Assembly (NCBI GenBank): GCA_964036295.1
Contig: OZ038462.1
Span: forward strand, 14,415,264-14,479,263
Direction of reading: 5' to 3'
From: Plumapathes pennacea
Lineage: Eukaryota; Cnidaria; Anthozoa; Antipatharia; Myriopathidae
DNA length: 64,000 nucleotides
The translations under genes were made by a program, and so were the position numbers. Below are positions 55,024 to 64,000 of this stretch, in pieces (the stretch's first letter is position 1; each line of letters opens with the position of its first letter). The notes under the pieces were generated by a model, which had not been told where the DNA came from, ran no database searches, and was given only the letters and a program-made list of their open reading frames with translations.

Positions 55024-57203
55024 CCCGTACGAAAATGTTTGGCCTGACAAGAGCCAAAATCCGGCCAGACATTTGAGCATAACAGGAGCATGATACGAGC
55101 CAAACAAGAGCCTAAAAAGGAGAGCCTGATACGAGCGTTAACTAGCATGACATTAGCCTGACAATTGAGCCTGAAACGAGCGTTAACTAGCATGACATTA
55201 GGTAAGCCTGACAAATGAAACCGAACATGAACCGAACATGGGCCACGAGCCTAACATGTCCGGCTGAATTCAGGCCTGATTCAGGCCCGACAAGAAATAT
55301 TAAACCATTGGGTATTTTTGTTTCAATCACCACTTGATGAGTATCCTGCTTTGTGGCGACAGACGATATCAATATTGGTATGTTAACTATTTCTTGCTTT
55401 TTATCGCGCGTTCCGTACGTGAGGGCGCTAATTACCGCGTATGCATACCTATTTTTCTTGGCCGTGAATATATCTGCATTTATCCAGTAGTATTTAGCCA
55501 GTTCCTTCACTGATTCCGTCATCGATGACAATGGACAAATTGCACATGGTATCAAAGTGGGCAGTCGGGTAATTATAACTTTCGCAACGTTTTGCCAACT
55601 TGATCTGCAAATAGTTCCAACTCAGCTTTTTTGTCCCAAAAAATTTCCAAACGTCAATTTAATGAGTATATACATTTCACTCTGAGTTGCTCATTGTCAC
55701 AAATTTACAGCATTCTCATCCTAGCTAAGTTCTGGCGGTGACCCTAGGGAAAGAAAGTGTCTGGAACTGGAACTGTCCGCTTATGAGAATGTGTACTAAA
55801 TAAAGAGTTTGACTGAACTAGTTTCAAACAGGCGTTTTGTGAAGCCGTCCGTAATCAAGGGCTTCGACTATAATCATTCGCACACTGCTAACACACTGGA
55901 TACGACATAATCTCGGAAACTGCAACTTACCCTTTCCTGCGATGGTATAAGCACGGCAGCTATGCGTCTCTCCTTTTGGCCACCCTGCTGCCAATCGACC
56001 TCTAGAAAAATACCTCTCCCTAATGGGTTCAAAAGGTCCTTGCAGCTTACACGTGCTTGTCCTTTGGTAGAACACTGACACTGCATTGTCGCTCGCAAAA
56101 TACAAGCACGCATACATGGCTATATATGTAGGATGTACTCAAACAAACTGATAACTCTGAAGATCTCATAATTTACCGGACTGCCGTTGCTCGCCGGTTT
56201 GAATTAACTTCAGGTTAAAAATGGGCGCCAAGTATGCAGGTCCTTCACTCAGCCAATAAGGATCAGGTATTGTAAAGGCTAAAATGAAAGACCACTTTGT
56301 ATGGGGTGTAATATTACAGCTCGCCTGCGGTTTTGTCTGAGACAATTGACGTAGTCTGTTCCATGCTGGTCTTTGCCGATAAACATGTGCTGCAGTTAGT
56401 GGCCATTTATTCGCATGTTTTCCAAGTAACTCCTACATTTTCCTGCTTAGTTAAAAGGGGAAAACAATTGCGTAGAATCCCTCTGGGAGATTTTAAAAGT
56501 GGCTGTTCAAAAGAGCGTCCGACGCGACACTGAAGTTTACGATCACGGGCAGTTCTTCTTTAGTAAGATAAGCGGATTTGTTTTGAAATTATAGAAATAT
56601 CAAATACTTACGTGCTAAAACAGAGAAAGTCACATGGAGTGCACGCAGGAAAGCAACTCCCGGGGTATTTACGCAGCCAAACACCGATCCCGGACGGCCA
56701 CGGCTAATTATCCCGTACACAACATAAACAAATCTTGTATTTTTCCTCCTGATATGAGTCAGGTAAATTATATCATGTGTTTGTAATTCTTTATAACTAT
56801 GCCGAATACTCTTGGACGCAAACTAGTTTTGCAAAAAGCAAGCATAAGTGCAGTCGGTGTGTTGCTCATAATCATACGTATTCCATTTTCATCGCTAAAA
56901 TGAACAACCACGCTCGCGGAATGTCCTGTAAAGCTCGTGTTAGGCTCGTGTTAGGCTGCAAGATTTAGGTTTGCGCTCGCTACAGACTCTTGCAGCTGTC
57001 AGGCTCTTGTCAGGCTCTGTGTTACGCTCTTTTCCAGCCATACAAGACACTAACAACAACCATACATTTGTCCGACTCGTCTCACTTCAGCCTGACAAAA
57101 TTTTCTCAGATTCATGTTAGGCTCTGTTTTGGCTCTACGGGCCGTTGTACGGCCTGATTCAGGCCGGATTCAGGCTCTGTCAGGTTAGACATTTTCGTAC
57201 GGG
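55024..57203. mobile_element. 2.18-kb non-autonomous TIR element with TA duplication
   Basis: Termini CCCGTACGAAAATGT and its complement ACATTTTCGTACGGG extend as imperfect inverted repeats (CCTGACA(A)GAGCC). TA flanks both sides (55022-55023 and 57204-57205), as in Tc1/mariner-type elements. Sub-terminal regions at both ends are packed with copies of AGCCTGA(T/C)A, TGTTAGGCTC and related motifs. A 40-bp block (GCGTTAACTAGCATGACATTAG) is tandemly doubled at 55136 and 55178. No transposase is visible. It interrupts the OTU gene of the Helitron. Confidence 0.8.
55230..55555 (-). CDS. Unassigned open frame inside the TA-flanked element
   Basis: A - strand frame from ATG 55555 gives about 100 residues with a protein-like composition (SVKELAKYYWINADIFTAKK, YAVISALTYGTRDKK, VNIPILISSVATKQD) before running into the sub-terminal repeats. 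It could be a captured exon or a fragment of a transposase N-terminus. No family recognised. Regions 55560-57000 otherwise show no coding signal. Confidence 0.3.
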
Positions 57204-57993
57204 TAAAATGTGTCTCTTCAGGCAGGCATGGAACAAAATGATTTGGTTGCCAAAAGTGAGGAACCTGGCCATCACATCTTGTCCACATGATGTGCAGTTG
57301 ATTATGATTAAATTCATTTACTCTTGGGAAAATAGCTCTGTTCAAGACATGTCGTACCATTGAATTTCAATGTATGCCAACTTTTTCATCTGGATAAATG
57401 CTTAATACCTTTGTTTTTAATACAGATGAAAGAGCACAAATGTGCCAAACACCAACCCAAGAATGGTTTCTGACAGACTCTAAAGCACATTGTAGTAATA
57501 CCTGCTGGCAATTTGTTTTATCAGTCATGTCCAAATATGATAATTGTTCTCCACATGAGTAGTGTGCTATGTATGAGATAATGGATGGGTCATGAACTTG
57601 GCAAATGTTGTATTCATTAAGATAATACTCAGTAAAAAGTATTAGTTCTAAAAAACTCCGTACTCTTAGCTCTAAGTGATAGTTTTCTGTTCCAAATGCA
57701 AGTATGCTAAAAGATCTAAAACAGCAGTTACCATCACCCACAACTTTTAGGGGAACATAACCAAGAGGAGCATCAAGAGGAAAAATTCTTTGTGATACAT
57801 GGTCAACATTACACATATAGTTGCGTGACCTGTGTAAGTTTGATGTATAGTCTGGAATTACATAGTTTTTGTTTTCAATAGCTTGCCATTCTTGCAAAGC
57901 AACCGCTCTTAATTCGTGAAGTCTGAGGTGCAATTTGTTTTGTAATCTGGAATGGCAATTTTTAAAATAGTCTTGCCTGTTTTTGTCTGCCAT
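57204..57993 (-). pseudogene. Helitron OTU-type cysteine protease, in-frame TGA
   Basis: Starts at ATG 57993 (MADKNRQDYF). The OTU signature GDGNCCFRSFS lies at residues 86-96, with Asp 87 and the nucleophile Cys 90, then AFGTENYHLELR. Together this is the vertnin-like OTU found in animal Helitrons. A TGA at 57369-57367 stops the frame, but it stays open afterwards through LHIMWTRCDGQ and WQPNHFVPC, whose His is the expected catalytic partner. So the stop separates Cys from His and would inactivate the enzyme. The frame then meets the 55024-57203 insertion. Confidence 0.8.
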
Positions 57994-60185
57994 TGTACAT
58001 TGACAACTGCAAAACCCCTGTCAAAGAAAAGATATAACTTCATTAGCTTTATTAACTTTAATTTTCTCAGTTTCTTGCAGCTATATTAGTGTATATTTAT
58101 GGAGAATTTGAAATTAATAACATGAGATAAAACCTGATTTAAGTACAAGTAGCAATTCTCATTCCATCACTTATACATTTCATTCTCAAGTGTTAGGAGA
58201 ATCTATATTCTGAGCTCAAATTAACAGCACTAATAAATCAATATCGAGTATGAGACCTTGGTTAATTATTACTATCAAATACTTCACATTGTTTAAATTA
58301 ATACAAGATGTGATTTGATTGGCTGTTAATCTAGCAACAAAACCTTTCAAGATAAGCCATTTGGTGAGTGAAATATACAAGCTGATCGAGGGAAACTAAC
58401 TGTGTACAGCAGCAGAACTAAAGAAGACGTTTTTACGCAAGTTATGCTAAGGTAGTTGTTATTTTGTGCTGTGTTTACACAAAGCAATCGAAGCACATAG
58501 ACAGCGGTGTAACATTTTGCTACGGTATTTCTTCTGAAGAGCAATTACCGAGGTTTCTATAACGATTATCGTCACGTGCTTGGTATGTTTGCTGTAGTAA
58601 ACTTTAATTATGCTTTCGACGAGGCAAACGTTTTTCATGAAAACACGGGCTGGTATAAGTGCGCTTCTTTCTCAGGGTTCGAATTTCAAAGGTTTTTGAG
58701 CGCTGACTCCTTCAGAAGATCGAAAAAAGCAACTGCATCGATTTGTGCCACAATAATTACGTCTTGTATCGCAAGTTGAACAATAAGAGGCATTATTTAT
58801 CGATTTCGCCCTTCGCTGCGTGTGGATATGAAAATCTGTAAATACTCTCGTGAGTTCTATTATTGCATCATGCGTTCTAGTAAATGACGTTTGTAAAAGC
58901 TGTGCTTGAAGTTTTTGTTTATTAAGTTATGTACATCTATTTTATGCTTCTATTTACCCTGTAGTCCACGGCTTCTTGGCGTGTTTTCATAAACTACGTC
59001 ATCCCGCGCTCAATCCAAGGTATAAATTCCTTTCATCGCTACAATTATGCGCACAGTTTTCGTAATCAACTCGCGGCCACCTACTGAAGTTATTTTTCTA
59101 TTTCTACTGCACATAGCATTTTGCGGATGGAACGCTAACATTGAATTCGCTTGTCGATGAGATAAAAAGCGCGAACTGCGAATTCTTTGTGTAAACAACC
59201 ATTCGCGAAGTGTCCCTTTTTTATACTGTTTAGTGCTACCCGTCCTTATTTACTTTCATCGGTACAATTTTTAATGCAAAAATCGTGAACGGCTCATAAA
59301 AAGCATGAATTTTACATCACGAAAACGAAAAATGTACAGCGGCCCTACGCACGTAATTTGGATCTATATCAAGCACGCAACTAAAATTTGACGCGAACAT
59401 GATTTCAAACAGTACAGAGTCAGCAACAGACAAAAAAGTAACAATATACCACCTGACTGCATTTGTTCTGTTTCCTAGGCTAATACACTGTAAGTACAAT
59501 TACCACGGCGAAAGGCATGCTTTATTCATTGGCTTGAAAAATTAAACGCTTACCTTCAAGTCCTTTAACAGAGAGCAATAGCGATTGTATCTAAAAGAAA
59601 CGTTTTAGAATTAATTGTGCACATCGCCAAATAGGTATTTAAGCTAAAAGTATCTAGGCCGTTTTGTCAAGTTTACGCTGGTCCCAATTCAGGTTAAAAA
59701 CAAACAAAATGTATTAAACGAATGACCAAAAATAACCTTAATACAAAGATAAGCCACACTGAATCAAGCCTGAATAGCGGTAGACGACTTATTGTTCAAG
59801 CGAGTGAATTTGTAAGTGCGTCATTAGCCATTGAAGTTAGGAGGTGAATGTCGTTACTGCTGTCCATAAAATAATGTGCGCGCCACACATAAAACCGCTA
59901 AAGCCCCCCCTCCAAACCTTAAATCTCACAAAAGCTTGTCATTTAATCAAAAACATTCAACTTAAAAAGCATTCACTCACCTTTCTTCAATTTCACGCCC
60001 GCCCTTTATGCCCCACAAACTAATTTTCACTTGCTGCGCTCCGACGCCACCCTTTTTTCACGTGACCATAAGCCAATCAAATTACAGCTTTATGCTTATT
60101 CCGTCAATCAAACTTAAAATCCTAGAGGGGGGGTTTCTTTTGCCAATTGCAGGGTTACCTACGCCGTGGCTTTCGGGTGAAAACA
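57994..60185. other. No supported gene
   Basis: A/T-rich sequence with only short spurious frames. The Helitron 5' terminus probably lies just beyond 57994, but I could not identify it. Confidence 0.4.
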
Positions 60186-60192
60186 ATAATAT

Positions 60193-60220
60193 GCTGGGCC
60201 CTTAGGCCCAGCATAAAAAC
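60193..60220. repeat. Perfect hairpin ATGCTGGGCC-cttag-GGCCCAGCAT
   Basis: The stem is about 12 bp with a tiny loop. CACGTGA and CCAATCA occur 120-155 bases before it, loosely recalling the 5' ends of elements A and B. A third copy cannot be shown. Confidence 0.5.
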
Positions 60221-60572
60221 AAATCGCACAGGAAGCCTATTTAATTGTACTGCCTATGAATTCGAAATTAGAAAATCAGTGTTCCTTTTTTCCCGTACTA
60301 CGACGGCCGACCAACTTCAAACTTTGAGTATTAAATTTCGAGAACGTGCTTGGCAGACTGTATGAATTAATTTGACGTGCCGACCGTGGGAAATACGTAC
60401 TTCGTCACGCAATCGATTCTTTTTTCAACGCAAAAGTATAACACACACCATTTTTTTTCTCCTTCCATTGCGTGTAGCACTTGAGTTCGAAGAATAGATT
60501 GAGTCAACATTTCGGTAAAACAAAGGCTACTCTTATTGGGAGTTACCAAAAGTAAAAGTCCCATCAATGGCA

Positions 60573-60608
60573 GAGTGAGGGGGTATATGCGATTATCGTA
60601 TTTCTAGT
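60573..60608. repeat. End of the repeat family that interrupts the Gypsy element
   Basis: GCGATTATCGTATTTCTAGT is the exact complement of the left end of the 41432-43223 insertion. Only this end is recognisable here. 60609-61440 contains no supported gene. Confidence 0.65.
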
Positions 60609-61450
60609 TAATAAATATCCAACTACTCTGTCGTTATATGTCTTACATATCATCTGCAGTTATTCTTCAGAATCAGCAAAATGCTCATCTTTTTACCTAT
60701 AACATCAATCAAGATTCGTCAAATAGCTCTCTGTACGACATTGTCAGCTGCTGAACTATCTGAACTGGAACTGGAAGTGCTCGACGACGAGGACACCATC
60801 TTAGATCTTAGATCTCAGTCAGCTCACTACTGAGCCGTACGCGCGGGGCCTGAGACCAAGAAACATCACAGCGACCCGGCAGCCCGGAGACAACAGTTAA
60901 CAAAAGCTTTAGAAACAGAATAAGTAAAAAGAAGTATATTCGTGAAAGTCAAAAAGCCAGATTATGCTAACAGTGCTAAATTTAGATAAAAGCTTAAAAT
61001 TATGCTCGGTCGGCTAAATTATGCCAAAGGGGAGGCGGTGATAGGGCGAGGCACATTAGCGTCATGCCCAGAGAAGAGAAAAATATAACCAGCGTTGAAA
61101 GTATCCACTACAACAAGGACCTGGTCGGTGCTCCTGTGTGATAGCTACTTTGATATGCAAGTCTGTGCTTTATTCTGCTTAGCGTGAAAACACGATTTAA
61201 CATATTTGTATTTTAGTTAGTTTAATAGTGTATGGAAAGGGAAGGATATAATGGCAAGAGGCTTTATGGGTACGATAATGGTTTTGAATCTTAACTAGAA
61301 CTTCATTTAAGTATTGAGGGTGATGTTTGTTTTAACTTAGTCAGTGAGTGAGTAGGGCGTGCAAAGAAATGAAAGCAGTTCAAAATCTCAGCTAAACTCC
61401 TCAGTAAAATTTTCAATCGTTTCATCTGTTTACAACATACTTGTATATAG

Positions 61451-61579
61451 AGGGTTTGCACGGCAACCATGTTGGATGGCAGGAAGAATGAAATATTTTT
61501 CCATAACAATAGCATTTCTTTCCCAGAGGAATTGAATTCTATTGTTCCTGCCATCCAACATGGCCGCCGTGCAAACCTT
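61451..61579. mobile_element. 129-bp MITE, GGTTTGCACGGC termini
   Basis: AGGGTTTGCACGGCAACCATGTTGG-type left arm and CCAACATGGCCGCCGTGCAAACC-type right arm are inverted over about 35 bp with three or four differences. Non-coding. Confidence 0.75.
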
Positions 61580-62191
61580 CTATTCTACGGATCTGTATTG
61601 ATGTCTAGTGCCCCAAACTAGAAAGTGATACCAAAAAACCTCTGACTTAAATAACGTCGTTCACTCAGTCTCTACAAATGGTCGTGTTCTATTGGGATCA
61701 ACTATTTCAACCTAAACCGGTTTCGGTTGATGTGGTTGAAGTATACTTAATAAAACTTATTCGAACCGTTTCCACCGTGTTTTGAGTGGGTTGCAAAAGT
61801 TGATCAACCAAACCACGCTGAAAACGGTTTATTCCCAAAAGAACACGTAAAACAAAACCCGACCCAACAGCTAAAAACGGTTGGCCCCGATAGAACCCGA
61901 CCAATGATACACTTCTAACACACTCCTATTTAACTCCACTCATCCCAATCCTTACCATTACTATAATTTGCGTCCCAAGTCTTACATCATTTATAGAGCA
62001 CTGAACTTGACATAATTTGTTTTTGCCTCAAACAAAAGATTACCTACCAGGTTGCTTCAAAACAGAAAGACACAGAACTGTGTCTATCCAAGGGATGGAT
62101 CAGCAGAAGATGGTGTTGGCCTGCATTTCATGCCCAGGCGTAGATGCGAAAACCAAACCGGCTTTAGATTGATATTCCTCAAATTAGGTAA

Positions 62192-62400
62192 ATAGAGCCG
62201 TTTTTACATGACTGTCGAAAGTAATTGTGTGATTACTTTAGTTTTGCGTTTTCTACGCTTTTCGAATTGACCTAACAAGGTTTAACAGCATTCTTGGACA
62301 ATCAAGAGCAAAAAAAGGAAGACCTGGTTGCGATATTTTCACGTAAGAAAGCAGGTTAGTAAACCAATTGCACGCAAGCTCTGATTGGTCGACCTAGCAA
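62192..62400. repeat. Partial copy of the GACTGTCGAAAG MITE
   Basis: AGAGCCGTTTTTACATGACTGTCGAAAG opens a copy truncated next to the full element at 62418. 61580-62191 contains CCGTTTTxAGxGGTT-type degenerate repeats (61720-61885) and no gene. Confidence 0.6.
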
Positions 62401-62417
62401 TGAATAACTTACAAACA

Positions 62418-62720
62418 GAGCGGTTTTCGGATGACTGTCGTAAGTAATTGTGTGATTGCTTTGGTTTTGCGTTTGCTTCGCTTCTGGATTGGTCCACACG
62501 AGTTTTTCAGCATGCTCAGCCAAATCAGGAACAAAACCAAAACCAAAACCAAACACTTCTCACGCAAGCGATGGCGTGTACTCGCACTGCTGATTGGAAA
62601 GTAAAACCAAACGCAAATTACTTTGGCTTTCAATTGGCTGAACTGTTTTCTCTCAGTCTCTGTGATTGGCCTGTGTGATTACTTTGGTTTTGGTTTTCGA
62701 CAGTCATCCGAAAACGGCTC
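62418..62720. mobile_element. 303-bp MITE, GAGC(C/G)GTTTTCGGATGACTG termini
   Basis: The left GAGCGGTTTTCGGATGACTG is mirrored at the right end, with further inverted blocks TTACTTTGGTTTTG/CAAAACCAAAG inside. Partial relatives lie at 62192 and 5117. Non-coding. Confidence 0.8.
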
Positions 62721-62845
62721 TAAACCTCGTTTGTTTTGTCTGTGCGGTAAGCTATGGAACTTTGACTTTAGAACTAGTCGGTCCGTCGTACCTACGGTAC
62801 GCACTGCGCACGCGGTTAATAAGGTTTATCTATTCCCCATTACAG

Positions 62846-63439
62846 AATCAGCTTCTCCTAACTTTGAAATCGCCAACTGGCAGATTTTAGATAAAGATAA
62901 TGTATGGGTAACATGTAACTTCCCAAATCAATACCTACAGGGGATGTGGAGAAAGGGGTATGTGCCCGGACCGGCTGGCCTACTGCGTCTCATTGAGAAA
63001 GGAGAGTGCTCTAGGGCATCGAAACTTTACATAGACCAAGTCTCAGATTGTGTAGATGTCGACTGGTCTTTGATACTTGACAGGTAAAATTGTAGTCTTT
63101 GAAATATGTCTCGCTATAAAAGACTTACTTTTTGCCTTATCTTTTTCCTTTGTTGTAATAATTGCTTTAAACTCCCCAGATTCAACGTATGGGCCACCTG
63201 TCCCTCTGGTCGTTTCCTTCTACAAAAGTGACAATCAGTTGTTGGACAGCATTGAAAGAGGGAGGTGCTGCAAACCCGTAGATCATCCTGAAATATGGGG
63301 AAATTGTTACGAGCAGGACATTTCAGAGTCATTTCGTTACAAAGGCTGGAGTTTGTGCAAGGAAGGGTTCTACATGGCGGGGATTTACAAAAGCGGATGC
63401 GACCAAATCTACTGTATTGAGACGTTCAAGTGCTGCTGA
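62846..63439 (+). pseudogene. Last two exons of a Cys-rich secreted-type protein gene, apparent frame break
   Basis: Exon 62846-63083 (acceptor CCCCATTACAG, entry phase 1) encodes a unit with NVWVTCNFPNQYLQG and IEKGECSRASK, ending WSLILD. The second exon follows CTCCCCAG at 63180 and begins FNVWATCPSGRF, the start of a second copy of the unit. It then loses frame near 63215. In the next frame LDSIERGRCCKP, YKGWSLCKEGFYMAG and SGCDQIYCIETFKCC run to the stop at 63437-63439. A deletion near 63215 explains this. An alternative is a different acceptor, TTCTACAAAAG, at 63229, which restores frame but drops the unit start. I know similar tandem Cys-rich units only from uncharacterised cnidarian proteins. 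Upstream exons were not found. Confidence 0.6.
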
Positions 63440-63788
63440 ATGAAAAGTAAGCTAATCAGTTTAAATGGGGTTGATTCACTTTGGTAATATCAAAAGCAGC
63501 CAGAAGGTTTGGTGGTTATTATTTCAGTTATTCTCGTCGTTTGTACGCACAAAGTAACAAATAATTAACAATGTGAATCCGTTGGTTTGTTCGTTTGTTC
63601 TCTTGTTTACCTCAGAGACGGCACGCAGGCAAAACGTGTCTACAAGCATATTGTGCGTTTTTTGCTATTTTCAAGCGCCTCTTTTACTCACTTTTTAAAA
63701 TATTCATTGCTAGTAGTCAGGATAAACACTGCTACCTGGAAAGAATGCTCGATCGATCGACTTTTTTTTCCAGATCTTTGATTTCACA

Positions 63789-63794
63789 AATAAA
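63789..63794 (+). promoter_or_regulatory. Candidate poly(A) signal AATAAA of the Cys-rich gene
   Basis: About 350 bases after the stop at 63439. The remaining sequence to 64000 shows no gene. Confidence 0.4.
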
Positions 63795-64000
63795 GGAAAA
63801 AGAATGAATTTGAGAGTTTTATTGCTTTATGTTTAATACATTATCATTAAACATTTCCTCTTATCTTCTGTACAAATTAAGACGCAATTTTACTCTATGC
63901 TGAAAGTGAACGATCTACGGCACGGGGGCGGGATACGAATTTGGACGTTCGTCTGAGGATTAGTATATGTACTTCTTGATCTTCCGTATAGAACCAGAAG

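Larger units (their letters stand above)
46010..57993 (-). mobile_element. Autonomous-type Helitron (OTU + RepHel + RPA), disrupted
   Basis: Read 57993 to 46010: OTU-type cysteine protease, HUH Rep protein, Pif1-like helicase and RPA-like single-strand-binding protein. This is the known gene set of animal Helitrons, in which OTU and RPA partners are recurrent. Two later insertions are nested in it (50009-51963 and 55024-57203). There are in-frame TGA codons in the OTU and helicase frames and two frameshifts between Rep and helicase, so this copy is inactive. Coordinates are those of the outer coding ends. The true termini (5' TC and 3' hairpin-CTRR) lie outside and were not located. Confidence 0.85.

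Noticed and set aside
60050..60220. Third copy of the A/B 5' end
   Set aside because: CACGTGA, CCAATCA and a hairpin occur in similar order, but no longer sequence match could be aligned.
1..64000. tRNA, rRNA or bacterial operon features
   Set aside because: No cloverleaf with A/B boxes, rRNA segment, Shine-Dalgarno or operon structure was seen; the window is intron-bearing eukaryotic DNA.

Overview
The window is eukaryotic and most likely from a cnidarian, probably an anthozoan such as a stony coral. Genes are split by GT-AG introns. The host proteins are metazoan extracellular types: a cadherin/EGF receptor, a TSP1/EGF membrane protein and a cysteine-rich secreted-type protein. The rest is dense with decayed transposons typical of such genomes. 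The organism is inferred from gene style only; no marker gene is present.

Layout. 1-17.4 kb: the last 15 exons of a large single-pass cadherin gene on the + strand (eight cadherin repeats, two EGF domains, a furin-like RKRR site, one membrane span, a tyrosine-motif tail). Every splice phase closes and the stop is at 17412. Its introns hold a 3.8-kb foldback element, a Harbinger-type MITE, other MITEs and an (AAT)n array. 17.4-26.3 kb: a gene-poor repeat graveyard with three non-LTR retrotransposon fragments on the - strand, a Helitron ORF fragment on the + strand and palindromic MITEs. 26.5-31.2 kb: a tandemly duplicated segment, one copy of which is interrupted by a 3.1-kb element ('A'). 31.8-32.7 kb: a Mutator-like TIR element with a perfect 9-bp target duplication. 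32.86-36.8 kb: a small four-exon TSP1-EGF membrane protein gene on the + strand. 38.84-45.09 kb: a complete Ty3/Gypsy element with 128-bp LTRs and a perfect 5-bp duplication; its pol is split by a 1.8-kb insertion. About 46-58 kb: an autonomous animal Helitron on the - strand (OTU protease, HUH Rep, Pif1-like helicase, RPA-like protein). It is broken by two insertions, two in-frame stops and two frameshifts. 62.8-63.4 kb: the last exons of a cysteine-rich protein gene, apparently frame-damaged.

Most unusual item. A 1.96-kb insertion ('B', 50009-51963) lies inside the Helitron RepHel frame. It carries an intact intronless ORF for a 345-residue basic membrane protein that I cannot assign to any family. 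Element A, 20 kb away, has the same promoter-like 5' region, the same kind of terminal hairpins, the same 3' region and decayed remnants of the same ORF on its own sense strand. Both copies are flanked by 10-13 bp near-direct repeats. No reverse transcriptase, transposase or HUH domain is visible, so A and B look like members of an undescribed, probably non-autonomous element family carrying a membrane-protein gene.

The repeat layering gives a relative history. The Helitron is older than B and than the TA-flanked element at 55-57 kb, and the Gypsy element is older than the insertion in its pol. In the Helitron and in the Gypsy pol the coding frame resumes across the insertions, which makes those boundaries reliable.
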